Below are positions 36,778 to 44,570 of a DNA stretch of 64,000 nt, one piece after another. The translations under genes and the position numbers were made by a program. This DNA comes from Planctomycetales bacterium (GTDB lineage: Bacteria > Planctomycetota > Phycisphaerae > SM23-33). The notes below the pieces were generated by a model. That model worked only from the letters and a program-made list of their open reading frames with translations. It was not told the origin of the DNA and ran no database searches. Every line of letters starts with the position of its first letter. Positions within the stretch are counted from its first letter, which is position 1. The stretch lies in NCBI GenBank assembly GCA_030612725.1, contig JAUWNJ010000007.1:62001-126000 (forward strand), given 5' to 3'.

Positions 36778-37560
36778 TCACCTGGTCAGGTAGCAACTGG
36801 CCTGGAACTCCCTGGCTGAACGCTGACGAAAGGTAACCGTTTTGGTATAGCCCATGTTCACGTTTTCAAAGATCCTTCTGGCGGAAAGTTGACCGATAAA
36901 ATTGGCTACGTCCACATCGCTCATGGCAAGACCTGTAACGGTCAGGCGTGCTCGTCGAACGGGTGCAACGGCGTCTTTAAACCTGCCTTTGCGTGCAACG
37001 GTCGGTCGCGCGCCGCGATGGGATCCGGTAGCACGCGAATGCGATTTGCCAGACCTGGACGCTTCGGCTGAAAGATCGACTGTCTGTAAATCCAGTGAGA
37101 CTATGACTATATTCGACGGTGTTATCCGGCATAACTCAGCCAGAATGACGGTGCAATCGGTCCGGCCTCCAATCTCCTCGTCAATCTGTTTCTTGATCAG
37201 CAAGTCGGTAACCTGCTTTTCCAGCGACGGTATCATTGAAGCCTGTTGCCGAAGGCTTTTCCTGCTCTTTTCAAGCGTTACCAGATTTGCCCGCGCTTGT
37301 GTGATCCGACCCTGGCGAACGCAGGTCAGTATGACCATAACCACGATACATATAGCCAGGAGGTATCCCTGACGAATAAGTCGATGACGCCGGAAACGCT
37401 GGTACCGGATACGCTCCGGTAAAAACTCCACTTGAGATCCTTGACGTTGGAAATCCTGTTTATTCACAGTCCGCTCGGCGACGACGGGCGAACCGTCGGA
37501 TTTTACCGAAGACTGCAATAAAGCGTCTGTATTTGTCCCAATTGGGTTCGTCGTTTGCAT
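36778..37560 (-). CDS. pilN: PilN-like protein
   Basis: 260 residues. A ~75-residue cytoplasmic N-terminus ends in QVEFLPERIRYQR (the conserved N-terminal motif by which PilN contacts PilM usually reads INLLP). One membrane helix lies at about 66-84 (GYLLAICIVVMVILTCV), then a coiled-coil (RANLVTLEKSRKSLRQQASMIPSLEKQ) and a periplasmic domain with LCRITPSNIVIVSLDL. A basic, Ser/Arg-rich insert (SRSGKSHSRATGSHRGARPTV) follows. The start overlaps the pilM stop (TAATG), and the pilO start lies just beyond the pilN stop region. Confidence 0.82.
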   Translation of the reverse strand: MQTTNPIGTNTDALLQSSVKSDGSPVVAERTVNKQDFQRQGSQVEFLPERIRYQRFRRHRLIRQGYLLAICIVVMVILTCVRQGRITQARANLVTLEKSRKSLRQQASMIPSLEKQVTDLLIKKQIDEEIGGRTDCTVILAELCRITPSNIVIVSLDLQTVDLSAEASRSGKSHSRATGSHRGARPTVARKGRFKDAVAPVRRARLTVTGLAMSDVDVANFIGQLSARRIFENVNMGYTKTVTFRQRSAREFQASCYLTR

Positions 37561-38831
37561 TATCTGTTTTCCTGCTCTGACACCCCCGAACCAACGAGTG
37601 TTGCGTTAGTACCGGAAACAACCTGGTTTCTGTGATCGGCCAATGAAAATTTTGCACTTGTAGAACCGGGAATATCCGCCTTGATCTTCGGTTGCAAACC
37701 GCGAAGGGCCAGACCCGCCGCTACCGACCACTCCGTCAACTCTCCTCGACGGTCGCTCCCCATTACCACACCGCCAAGATCGATCCCCCACAGCGGTTGC
37801 CCTATCACACATTCACAATCGAGATATTCGTTCAGCGATTTCACCAGGTGCTGATCGTAGGCCTCGCCTCCGGTCAGCGTGATCGTGGTCGGGCGAAACC
37901 CCCTGAACGTAACCGAGCAATAACGCAGGCAAAGGCTTATCTCTCGCGCAAGCGTCTCTATCTGTTCACGAATGGCGTCAAAAACGGACCATTCCAGTTT
38001 TTCTTCCACTTCGCTCGCGACTCCACTCTCGAAGATGCGCCTGCGAAGCGAAGCCGCCTCGGAATAACTCATGTTCAGTTCCTCAGCGACGCTTTCGTTG
38101 AATTTCCGACCGGCGATGTCAATGGTCTTAATCAGCAGTATTGTCATTCCCCTTGCCACGATTACTTTCGTGGCCGACAATCCTATATCGACGATCACGG
38201 TAACGACCGACTCGTCGTCTGACCGTCGGAGAAATCGTTGATATGTACGAAACAGCGCGGTCGGTTCGGCGTCTATGTGGGCGGGGTTCAGATGCATCTC
38301 CGAGAGCATCTCAAGGTGTCGGCGAATCGTATCTTCAGGAACGGCCATAAGTATGACTTCGTCCCTGGTCTCGACGCCCTGGCGGACTTCGCCGGCCCTG
38401 ATGTAGTGAACTCGATCCGAGGCGACCTCGAATCCGAACCGTTCCTGGCACTCCCATACAACCGCTGAAGCCAGTTCGTTATCCGGCATATGAGGAAGGC
38501 GGGCGTTTTTGACGCCTATTTCGTCGGTCCGCACACAACTGACGACGTTTCGACCATGGAATACTCCGCTTTCGAGCATCTCGCGAGCGTTCTCGACAAC
38601 AAGTTGCCGGCGCTTTCCCGACAGGGGCACTTTGTGTTGCGAGCCTGCCTGCCCACCTCCGACAGGTAGGCGGGCGTCCGATCCAATAGCGTCTTCCGGC
38701 AAGTGACGTGCAGTGGCCGCTACTACAAATGGACGCTCGCGCACCGTCGCGAATTGCAGCATTCTGATGCTGTCGGCTCCGACATCCAGACCTATTTGCC
38801 CATACTTCGTTCTCGATAGCAACTCGAACAT
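37560..38831 (-). CDS. pilM: PilM, actin-like type IV pilus assembly ATPase
   Basis: 423 residues from the ATG at 38831, which follows GAAGCGGAGCGATA. Cytoplasmic actin-fold protein that recruits PilN. Motifs: YGQIGLDVGADSIRMLQF (phosphate 1), VIVDIGLSATKVIVARG (phosphate 2), TITLTGGEAYDQHLVKSLNEYL (adenosine). An insert at about residues 44-68 (ARLPVGGGQAGSQHKVPLSGK) lies in a position where relatives are short. Its DNA consists of two neighbouring repeat elements (38643-38671 and 38614-38640). Despite this the frame and downstream motifs are intact, so the protein is probably functional. Confidence 0.92.
   Translation of the reverse strand: MFELLSRTKYGQIGLDVGADSIRMLQFATVRERPFVVAATARHLPEDAIGSDARLPVGGGQAGSQHKVPLSGKRRQLVVENAREMLESGVFHGRNVVSCVRTDEIGVKNARLPHMPDNELASAVVWECQERFGFEVASDRVHYIRAGEVRQGVETRDEVILMAVPEDTIRRHLEMLSEMHLNPAHIDAEPTALFRTYQRFLRRSDDESVVTVIVDIGLSATKVIVARGMTILLIKTIDIAGRKFNESVAEELNMSYSEAASLRRRIFESGVASEVEEKLEWSVFDAIREQIETLAREISLCLRYCSVTFRGFRPTTITLTGGEAYDQHLVKSLNEYLDCECVIGQPLWGIDLGGVVMGSDRRGELTEWSVAAGLALRGLQPKIKADIPGSTSAKFSLADHRNQVVSGTNATLVGSGVSEQENR
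38614..38640. repeat. Short hairpin module inside pilM
   Basis: TTTCCCGACAGGGGCACTTT..., matching 36231-36257 in pilO. It directly adjoins the palindromic element at 38643-38671. Confidence 0.75.
38643..38671. repeat. In-frame palindromic element in pilM
   Basis: Arms GCCTGCCTG and CAGGTAGGC (8 of 9 pair) around an 11-base loop. On the coding strand it is read LPVGGGQAG, the same phase as the tsaD copy (LPASGKQAG). Confidence 0.8.
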
Positions 38832-38886
38832 TATCGCTCCGCTTCTTTTTACCCTCATGCCCCTGTTACGCCGTCGGTATAACCAC

Positions 38887-39402
38887 TTACTGACCGGCAA
38901 CAGTAACACGCCCACTGACCGGTGCGACGGTTACAGTGTATGTGTGCGAACCTGCAACTATGGTAACTGTCCCGTTATTGTCAGGCGCGCCAAGTGCGTC
39001 AAACGTAACGTCCAACGCACCCCCGAAATCGGCCGATGACACCGACACATTCTCAAATCCGCCCAGCGTGTCGAAATCAACAACATACGCTTGTTTGCTA
39101 ATCGGATGAATCAGGGTCCCGCTTGCGTTAGAGACAGTATAAGAATTACCGCTGACGCTGAATGTTACTGATACAGGCGATTGCGTCGTAATGGCCTGGC
39201 TCTGTGCATACTCCAGGTCCGACATTATCAACCTCGCCGCAGAAGAAGCCTGAATACTGGCCGCACCGGTGACATACGGGACCGTCATCGCTGCGACAAT
39301 GGCCAATATGACCAACGTTACAATTATCTCCACCAGGGTGAACGCGCAGCGTCCCTTCTGGAAGTCACGGGAGAAACTATTTTTTGGGACGTTTCCGAGC
39401 AT
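38887..39402 (-). CDS. GspH/FimT-type minor pseudopilin
   Basis: 171 residues from the ATG at 39402, preceded by AGAAGGAGGACCTTAAAA. A type III signal FQKGRCAFTLVEIIVTLVILAIVAAM at about residues 15-40, then the GspH-like body ASSAARLIMSDLEYAQSQAITTQSPVSVTFS. It is rich in beta strands and ends GRVTVAGQ. Minor pseudopilins prime or tip the pseudopilus. The leader codons TTCCAGAAGGGACGC resemble the hairpin module at 54102 and 17724. Confidence 0.88.
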   Translation of the reverse strand: MLGNVPKNSFSRDFQKGRCAFTLVEIIVTLVILAIVAAMTVPYVTGAASIQASSAARLIMSDLEYAQSQAITTQSPVSVTFSVSGNSYTVSNASGTLIHPISKQAYVVDFDTLGGFENVSVSSADFGGALDVTFDALGAPDNNGTVTIVAGSHTYTVTVAPVSGRVTVAGQ

Positions 39403-39742
39403 TTTTAAGGTCCTCCTTCTCTTTACCTTCACCGGCGATGGACACGCGGATCTCCCCGCTTTTCAGCAGGGTGATGATTTTGTCCAGTTGCTTGTTGGTT
39501 TTCTGGGCTGCCTTCAACGTGCCTACACGCTGTGCCCTGGCATCAATCAGGTTGAGAGTACTTCTACCGGACTTGGACCCCTTGGCTGCCGCTGATGCGT
39601 CGGAGACGTTCGATGCCGGACCGTTCGCCCACAACCCGACAATCAGAACCGTAAGCAACACAACAATGGCCGAGAGGCAAAAACGCGTATAACCATCAAT
39701 GTGAACTGTAGTAACATCTGCCGGTTTCTTATAGTCATTCAT
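39377..39742 (-). CDS. Small single-pass membrane protein of the pilus locus
   Basis: 121 residues from the ATG at 39742 (CGAAGGAGCCTTGTG upstream). A short cytoplasmic start, one membrane helix at about 22-42 (FCLSAIVVLLTVLIVGLWA), then an Ala/Ser linker and a helical segment AQRVGTLKAAQKTNKQLDKIITLLKSGEIRVSI, ending in a basic tail. Its end overlaps the start of the gspH-like gene. No family recognised. Position suggests an accessory role in the pilus complex. Confidence 0.65.
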   Translation of the reverse strand: MNDYKKPADVTTVHIDGYTRFCLSAIVVLLTVLIVGLWANGPASNVSDASAAAKGSKSGRSTLNLIDARAQRVGTLKAAQKTNKQLDKIITLLKSGEIRVSIAGEGKEKEDLKNARKRPKK

Positions 39743-39762
39743 CACAAGGCTCCTTCGTTTTC

Positions 39763-40911
39763 TTAATCATTCCAGGTCTGAACAGTTACCACGGGCATGC
39801 TGCTTCCCGGTTCTACGGAAAAATCGTAGAGTTTCACAATATCTTCATCGTAATTCAGGACGTGGGCTCCACCCAACTGGCTGGCATAACCAGACATATT
39901 GCTGATCACCGCCCCGTTGACCGTAGTGCTGGACTGGCTGGTGGACCCCCACGGTATCACGCCCAGATTGGTAACCACCGCCCCGTTAATGGTTACATTC
40001 CTGGCCAAGTCGGTAACCCTGATCGCACCTGTGGCGACAATGGCGGGGAAACCATCGACAGCAGTGAGCGTAATGTTATCTCCATACAACTCGACGTTCC
40101 CGTCAATGATCAGCGTACCTGTAAAATTCAGATTAGTGTGCAGTTTTACCGTGTTGCCGCTACTTGGTCTGAGGTACACGACTCCCCCGACGTTGCTCGG
40201 CGTAACTGCATTACCGTTGGCCAACGGATTGTTCTGCTCGAAGTCTATATCCGTGAACTCCTCCGCCTCATAGTTGCTTCTGCCGATGGTGTATTCGATG
40301 TAATCTTCGACCTCTATATCAGGGAGCGATACCTCTTCAGCGTCCCCAATGATCGAGCCGGTAATCCGATGCAGCGGGTCCGAAATTCCGTCAGTACCAC
40401 TGGCGCCCCCGTTAATAACAGCCATGTTAAGCAACTGACCGTTGATGTGGACGTTACCATTAACGGTCAGTGTCGTAGGCATTATTGCCAATACAGTATC
40501 GACAACTACTCCGTAACTCGTGCTCACTTTCTTGTTGTCGGACCTGAAGGCCGTTATCGAACTGGTCCGAGAGACCGACCCGACCATGGCAGTGGATGTA
40601 AGCGTATAAAGACCGGGTGTTTCGGAGTCTTCCTGAGCGCCGATGGTGTAACTGTCCGACGCACCGTCCACATAGAAAGGTCCAAGCGGCGACTCAAAGT
40701 CTTCCGGGCTGAACCGTAGGACGTAGAGCGCGTGCTCCAGTCCCGACTCGGCTATGTAGCGTGCCCTCGCCAAAGTCTGATAATTTTGCGAGACCTGAAT
40801 CTGGACAGACGCCACCGACAGATACGACATCCCCAGGATGAACCCCGCCGAGGTGATAATCAGCACCAGCAGCATTGCGAATCCAGGTTGTAAGCGACTG
40901 CTTCTCATCAT
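39763..40911 (-). CDS. PilX/GspK-like exported protein
   Basis: 382 residues from the ATG at 40911; a TTG three codons earlier is in frame, and no strong ribosome binding site is visible. The N-terminus LQPGFAMLLVLIITSAGFILG is a prepilin-like leader with a membrane helix, followed by QVSQNYQTLARARYIAESGLEHALYVLR, the PilX-type N-terminal helix. The remainder is mostly beta (repeated GNVHINGQLLN, DGNVELYGDNITL, RNVTINGAVVTN), suggesting a beta-solenoid. It lies between the GspJ-like gene and the small membrane protein gene. It could be a large minor pilin or pilus-tip protein. Confidence 0.7.
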   Translation of the reverse strand: MMRSSRLQPGFAMLLVLIITSAGFILGMSYLSVASVQIQVSQNYQTLARARYIAESGLEHALYVLRFSPEDFESPLGPFYVDGASDSYTIGAQEDSETPGLYTLTSTAMVGSVSRTSSITAFRSDNKKVSTSYGVVVDTVLAIMPTTLTVNGNVHINGQLLNMAVINGGASGTDGISDPLHRITGSIIGDAEEVSLPDIEVEDYIEYTIGRSNYEAEEFTDIDFEQNNPLANGNAVTPSNVGGVVYLRPSSGNTVKLHTNLNFTGTLIIDGNVELYGDNITLTAVDGFPAIVATGAIRVTDLARNVTINGAVVTNLGVIPWGSTSQSSTTVNGAVISNMSGYASQLGGAHVLNYDEDIVKLYDFSVEPGSSMPVVTVQTWND

Positions 40912-40972
40912 TTTACTCAACTGTTACCGGTTTTTCACATCATCGGTCTTGCCGGTCTTATATGGGTTTTAT

Positions 40973-41788
40973 TCAGTCATCATCGTCGTCATCGGCACCA
41001 CCACCGCCGCTTAAGTCAAGCACAGGTATGCCTTCGACAAAAGACACATATCCGGTTGCGTCGGCGCGGAGACGGGCTGTGTTTGTCAGCGTTATCTGCT
41101 GGGCGTCCTGTCCCACCGCCAGGCGCATCAGAACGAGTTGCGGTGTCGGCGGGGACTCGTCTGTAACGACTTCGAAATTCGACACGCCCACTGCCAGTGT
41201 CCGTTGGGTGACGTAATCTGAATATGCTGGATTGACCAGCAGGTTCCGGACTCTGCCGACATCAGTTACGTAAACCAGCGTCTGGGAGGTGTTCAGCGAC
41301 GATGACACCGAAGGTGGAAATGCCACCTGTAATCGCTGGACTGTCTGATTGTCGGTATCGGATTGAATCAGAACCAGTTCAGCGACGTTAATCTTCTCGT
41401 CGCCGTTATTGTCTCCGGTCCAGATAACCATCCCGTCATCGTCTGCCGCTGTAACAAGAGCGGCTTTGCGGACGTCGGCAGCGATGCTCCTCATGGCGTA
41501 TCTTCCGGAAGATACCGCCTCGACCATGCTGTCGGTACTGGCCTTGGCGCTGGACAACGCGGAACTGACCGCTACCACCGCCATTCCGATCATCGCCGTA
41601 ATGGTTACCGCCATCAACAGTTCGGCAAGCGTAAACGCGACCATGCCTCGCTGAAGCGAGCACGCCAACAGATTGGTTGATTGGTTGACTGGTTGACTGG
41701 TTGATTGGTTCATCTGTTTTTCTTTTCCAAGTCCCAAGTCCCAAGTCCCTGGTCCCTGTTTCCCTGTATTTCTGTATCTGTTATTCAT
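40973..41788 (-). CDS. GspJ-type minor pseudopilin with repeat-derived N-terminal extension
   Basis: 271 residues if started at 41788, where ATGAATAA overlaps the upstream stop; a second in-frame ATG lies at 41713. The type III signal is LQRGMVAFTLAELLMAVTITAMIGMAVVAVSSAL. Before it lies an unusually long leader of about 50 residues (GPGTWDLGLGKEKQMNQS, then TSQPVNQSTNLL) encoded by 7- and 8-bp tandem repeats. The body (SGRYAMRSIAADVRKAAL...) fits GspJ/PilW. The C-terminus is a run of Asp. Whether the leader is translated in full is uncertain. Confidence 0.8.
   Translation of the reverse strand: MNNRYRNTGKQGPGTWDLGLGKEKQMNQSTSQPVNQSTNLLACSLQRGMVAFTLAELLMAVTITAMIGMAVVAVSSALSSAKASTDSMVEAVSSGRYAMRSIAADVRKAALVTAADDDGMVIWTGDNNGDEKINVAELVLIQSDTDNQTVQRLQVAFPPSVSSSLNTSQTLVYVTDVGRVRNLLVNPAYSDYVTQRTLAVGVSNFEVVTDESPPTPQLVLMRLAVGQDAQQITLTNTARLRADATGYVSFVEGIPVLDLSGGGGADDDDDD
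41672..41755. repeat. Octamer and heptamer repeats within the gspJ-like 5' end
   Basis: Plus strand: TTGGTTGA, TTGGTTGA, CTGGTTGA, CTGGTTGA, TTGGTT (8-bp unit), then CAAGTCC, CAAGTCC, CAAGTCC, CTGGTCC (7-bp unit). The array keeps the reading frame open on the minus strand. Confidence 0.9.
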
Positions 41789-42251
41789 TGGCGTATACCA
41801 GCTTGGTAAGACTCACCAGCGTATCGTCGTGGTAGCAGACATTAACGGTGATGCGAATGAATGTCGGCTCTTCGGACTGGTCCTGACCCGCTATATAGAC
41901 GCTTTCAACCGTTGCGCTGCGTGTCAATGCAACGGCGGCAGGGTCGTCCACTGTAACACCGTCGAATCCTGCTATTTCCCCTTCAGCCTCGGAGTATCCG
42001 TCATAATCGTCCATGTCGTCCCAGTTGCTTCTACCCGTTTCGCCGGCTTCGGAACTGTTGGGATCGTGAAAGGGTTTGGCGAGAATTTCTTCCATCAGGT
42101 CCTGGGCGAGATTGACAGCGAGAGTTGAGCGGACATTCTGGGCGGTATTGGCAGCACCGGCAGTGAATGGCATGATAACCGCACCGACCACCATCGCAAG
42201 TATGACAGAGGCCAACAGGGCTTCGATTAATGTAAAACCGCTATTAAACAT
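41781..42251 (-). CDS. GspI-type minor pseudopilin
   Basis: 156 residues. MFNSGFTLIEALLASVILAMVVGAVIMPF is a short type III leader plus helix, with the Glu at +5. QNVRSTLAVNLAQDLMEEILAKPFHDP follows, matching the GspI/PilV pattern of a long first helix with AxxLAxxxMEE. An acidic middle (DDMDDYDGYSEAEGEIAGFDG) is followed by a beta C-terminus. The stop overlaps the start of the gspJ-like gene. It lies downstream of the major pilin gene, as in type II secretion operons. Confidence 0.85.
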   Translation of the reverse strand: MFNSGFTLIEALLASVILAMVVGAVIMPFTAGAANTAQNVRSTLAVNLAQDLMEEILAKPFHDPNSSEAGETGRSNWDDMDDYDGYSEAEGEIAGFDGVTVDDPAAVALTRSATVESVYIAGQDQSEEPTFIRITVNVCYHDDTLVSLTKLVYANE

Positions 42252-42371
42252 AGCAATGACCCCGTTTTAGTCGGCCGGTCCGGTACTATGCAGAGGCGTC
42301 CAGCGGCGAGGAGTACACGCCGCTGGAGCCTCTGAATCATATTCCGAAAACAACACGCCAGACCGTGTGAA

Positions 42372-42818
42372 TTAATAGGTATCGTGATCAACACCACCGG
42401 TGGCGTCGTCATCGTCCGCATTAATCTGGCCGGTAGTGGTGTTGAAATCCCAACCGGCGTTGTCGTCACCCACAGTACCGTCAATATCAACCGTGTTCAG
42501 ATTGTTGAACTGGTTGAGCGCTATTTTCTGGAGATACGGACCGTATGCGCCGGCAGCGTCAACGGCGCCTTCAATGTCGGTCTTTCCATTCATGGCCTCG
42601 AGGAAAGTGGCCGTACCGTCGCCGGGTAGCGCGTCCTTGTGCTGAATCTTGTAAAGTTCGATCTGACTGCGGAACGTCTGCAAGTCCGATTTCAGAGCGG
42701 AATTACGGGCATCGTTCGACGCTTCCGTGAACTGCGGAATCACGATCGCTGCCAAAATTCCAAGGATAATCACGACAATCAAAATTTCGACCAATGTAAA
42801 ACCTGTTTTGTTACCCAT
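42372..42818 (-). CDS. Major pseudopilin (GspG-like)
   Basis: 148 residues from the ATG at 42818, preceded by AAAGGTGGAGGTGTAACG. A very short leader MGNKTG is cleaved before FTLVEILIVVIILGILAAIVIPQFTEASNDAR, the classic pilin helix. The helix continues as NSALKSDLQTFRSQIELYKIQHKD, then a Gly/Asp-rich end with many Asp residues, as in calcium-binding GspG. It is the first gene of the locus and lies about 270 bp downstream of a cyclic-di-GMP riboswitch candidate, so it is probably the gene most directly controlled. Confidence 0.92.
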   Translation of the reverse strand: MGNKTGFTLVEILIVVIILGILAAIVIPQFTEASNDARNSALKSDLQTFRSQIELYKIQHKDALPGDGTATFLEAMNGKTDIEGAVDAAGAYGPYLQKIALNQFNNLNTVDIDGTVGDDNAGWDFNTTTGQINADDDDATGGVDHDTY

Positions 42819-43085
42819 CGTTACACCTCCACCTTTAGAGTTACCAAATCCCATAAAACGACTTCCCAAAACATCACGCACGCTGATTACTGTCCTGCCC
42901 GCCTACCTCCCTTCTGTCTGTTCAAAGGACCACACCTCACCAGAACCTCTCTGAACCTTTCTCGTATCGACTACGCCGTAACGCGCCTTAACTAAAATGC
43001 AGACATTTCGGGGAAACATTTAGCGACTAAAGGGAGGCGGGAAAACTCTTCCCACGCGCGAACCGCGCACCGATGTAAAAAGGCG
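42819..43085 (-). other. Leader between riboswitch and pilin gene
   Basis: No ORF is likely. On the minus strand it contains two consecutive hairpins after the riboswitch, GCGCGGTTCGCGC and GGGAAGAGTTTTCCC (about 43035-43070), followed by CCTCCCTTTAG. These are candidates for the expression platform. A fragment CCTGCCCGCCTACCT near 42897 resembles the palindromic element of tsaD/pilM. Confidence 0.5.
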
Positions 43086-43205
43086 AGCGATAAGTCCCTT
43101 CGGTAGCCCGGCCAACCCGATAGGTCCACATGAAAAGACCCTTCAGGCCCCGCAACTTTGCGCCCCGTCGGGAACACTCCCGACAGGTTGCCTTTTCGGG
43201 GACAA
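43086..43205 (-). ncRNA. GEMM-I cyclic-di-GMP riboswitch candidate
   Basis: On the minus strand the order of GEMM-I elements is present. CCGAAAAGGCAACC comes first. Next is a stem TGTCGGGA/TCCCGACG, then GGGGCGCAAAG (43156-43163 for GCGCAAAG), then TTGCGGGGCCTGAAG. A second domain GGGTTGGCCGGGCTACC follows, closed by TCTTTTC/GAAGGGA (43096-43118 region). These match the conserved GGCAAACC, GGGACGCAAAG, CGGGxCUAA and tetraloop-receptor-like GGUxGCCGGGxUACC of the Vibrio Vc2 class. It lies upstream of the pilin gene in the correct orientation. The base at the G20 position appears to be G, favouring cyclic-di-GMP over cGAMP, but this is tentative. Confidence 0.78.
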
Positions 43206-43307
43206 ACATGTCCTGCTGCTGCGACTTGCTGTCAATGCAAGCCGCGCAACATTTACACTCTAAAATACAAATCGCCGACAAGCAAAAAAATCACATGATA
43301 ACAAACA

Positions 43308-43418
43308 GGGCGTAGGGCATAGGGCGTAGGGAAAAACAGAAAAAGAGGGACTTGGGATTAGGGAAACTTTGTTTTTCCGTTTTTACCTATACCCTACGCC
43401 CTATGACCTACACCCTGT
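43308..43418. repeat. Heptamer inverted-repeat pair
   Basis: Left array GCGTAGG, GCATAGG, GCGTAGG (43310-43330); right array CCTATACCCTACGCCCTATGACC (split here only for description) at 43386-43410, the reverse complement. The left unit is the same as at 21050-21070. Confidence 0.88.
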
Positions 43419-43440
43419 CTTTTAGCGAGGCATGGATTTC

Positions 43441-43598
43441 ATACCGCGCACGAAAAGTTAATGCGATTGGTATATGGAGTACCTTACGAGCCGCGACCGT
43501 AAGGAAGCGGTCCAATAGATGTTCGCATAGGTCTGACCGCTCCTTCACAGTCGCGGCTCGTTTATTTCGACATCGCATTAACTTTTCGTGCGTGGTAT
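43441..43598. mobile_element. 158-bp nested inverted-repeat element (MITE-like)
   Basis: Outer arms of 27 bp, 43441-43467 and 43572-43598, pair at 26 of 27 positions. Inner arms of 26 bp, 43487-43512 and 43535-43560 (start CGAGCCGCGACCGT), pair at 22 of 26. There is no ORF inside. The right end coincides with the first base of the birA stop codon on the plus strand. Together with the arrays at 43308 and the riboswitch it accounts for most of the 780-bp gap between the pilin gene and birA. Confidence 0.8.
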
Positions 43599-44557
43599 TA
43601 CTTGACGATAGTGGATGTCGCCGCGGGGAAGTAAAGACGCTGACCATTGTCGTTCAGAACAACCAGCCCCTCCAATGGGCTGACATCAATGACCCGTCCG
43701 GTAAAGCGGTTACCAGATGATTGTATGTGAATACGACGATTGACCATTCCGCATCGGCTGCACCAGAGATCGTGAAGTTCGTCGGTCAGACCGTCCCGCA
43801 AAGCCGAAACCCACCAGTCCATCCTGCCCAGCACCGTGCGAAGAATCTCTATCCGCTCCAGAGATGAAATACCGCCGAGTTCCTTCGCCAGGCATGTCGC
43901 CCGGCGGGATAATTTCCCTGCCGGCGGCGAGGAAAAAATATTTATTCCGAACCCGATTACGACCTCTTTCCCGCGAACTTCCACCAGAACGCCCGCCAGT
44001 TTCGACTCGCCGATAACCACGTCGTTAGGCCAATCCAGGGTCGATGTTACGCCGGTCGATTTTTCGATACCTTCCGCCACAGACAGACCGGCTGCCAGCG
44101 TCAATGCCTCATGAGGTAATTCGCTCGCCTGACGATGCAAAAGCACGCTCGCCAGCACAGCCGAACCGGATGGGCTGAACCATTTCCTTCCAAGCCGCCC
44201 CCGACCCGCGCGCTGATATTCCGCCGTTACCACCAATGCCTGTCCAGCGGCTTGAGAGATTGACGAAAATGCTATGTCGTTGGTCGAATCAACCTCGTTG
44301 AAACAAAGGACATACCTTCCGATATGCTCAACCGACAGGTTCCGCTCAATCAGATGTGCATCCATAACCGTCGGACGCATCAGTCTGACGCCATGAGCCG
44401 GGCTGCGCTCAAACCGATGCCCACGCTGCGTCAACTCGACCAATGCTTCCTCGACCTTCGCATGGTCCGCATCCGTCGCCCGCACAAGTTCCTCCAGCGC
44501 GAAAAAACCCCCTTGGCGGTCATAAAGCAGTTCCAGAATTTGATTCGCAAGTCCCAT
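43598..44557 (-). CDS. birA: Biotin-[acetyl-CoA-carboxylase] ligase with DNA-binding domain
   Basis: 319 residues. An N-terminal winged helix-turn-helix (about 1-60: ILELLYDRQGGFFALEELVRATDADHAKVEEALVELTQRGHRFE) precedes the ligase, so this is a class II BirA that may also repress biotin genes. The ligase core has NEVDSTNDIAF, AEYQRAGRGRLGRKWFSPSG (biotinyl-AMP loop), TLDWPNDVVIGESKLAGVLVE, and IGFGINIF. The SH3-like C-terminal domain is FTGRVIDVSPLEGLVVLNDNG. The stop codon coincides with the end of a 158-bp inverted-repeat element. Confidence 0.95.
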   Translation of the reverse strand: MGLANQILELLYDRQGGFFALEELVRATDADHAKVEEALVELTQRGHRFERSPAHGVRLMRPTVMDAHLIERNLSVEHIGRYVLCFNEVDSTNDIAFSSISQAAGQALVVTAEYQRAGRGRLGRKWFSPSGSAVLASVLLHRQASELPHEALTLAAGLSVAEGIEKSTGVTSTLDWPNDVVIGESKLAGVLVEVRGKEVVIGFGINIFSSPPAGKLSRRATCLAKELGGISSLERIEILRTVLGRMDWWVSALRDGLTDELHDLWCSRCGMVNRRIHIQSSGNRFTGRVIDVSPLEGLVVLNDNGQRLYFPAATSTIVK

Positions 44558-44570
44558 AACGCTGACAATT

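Noticed and set aside
43352-43720. Plus-strand open frame across the inverted-repeat element
   Set aside because: Made of repeat DNA and the antisense of birA; no protein-like features.
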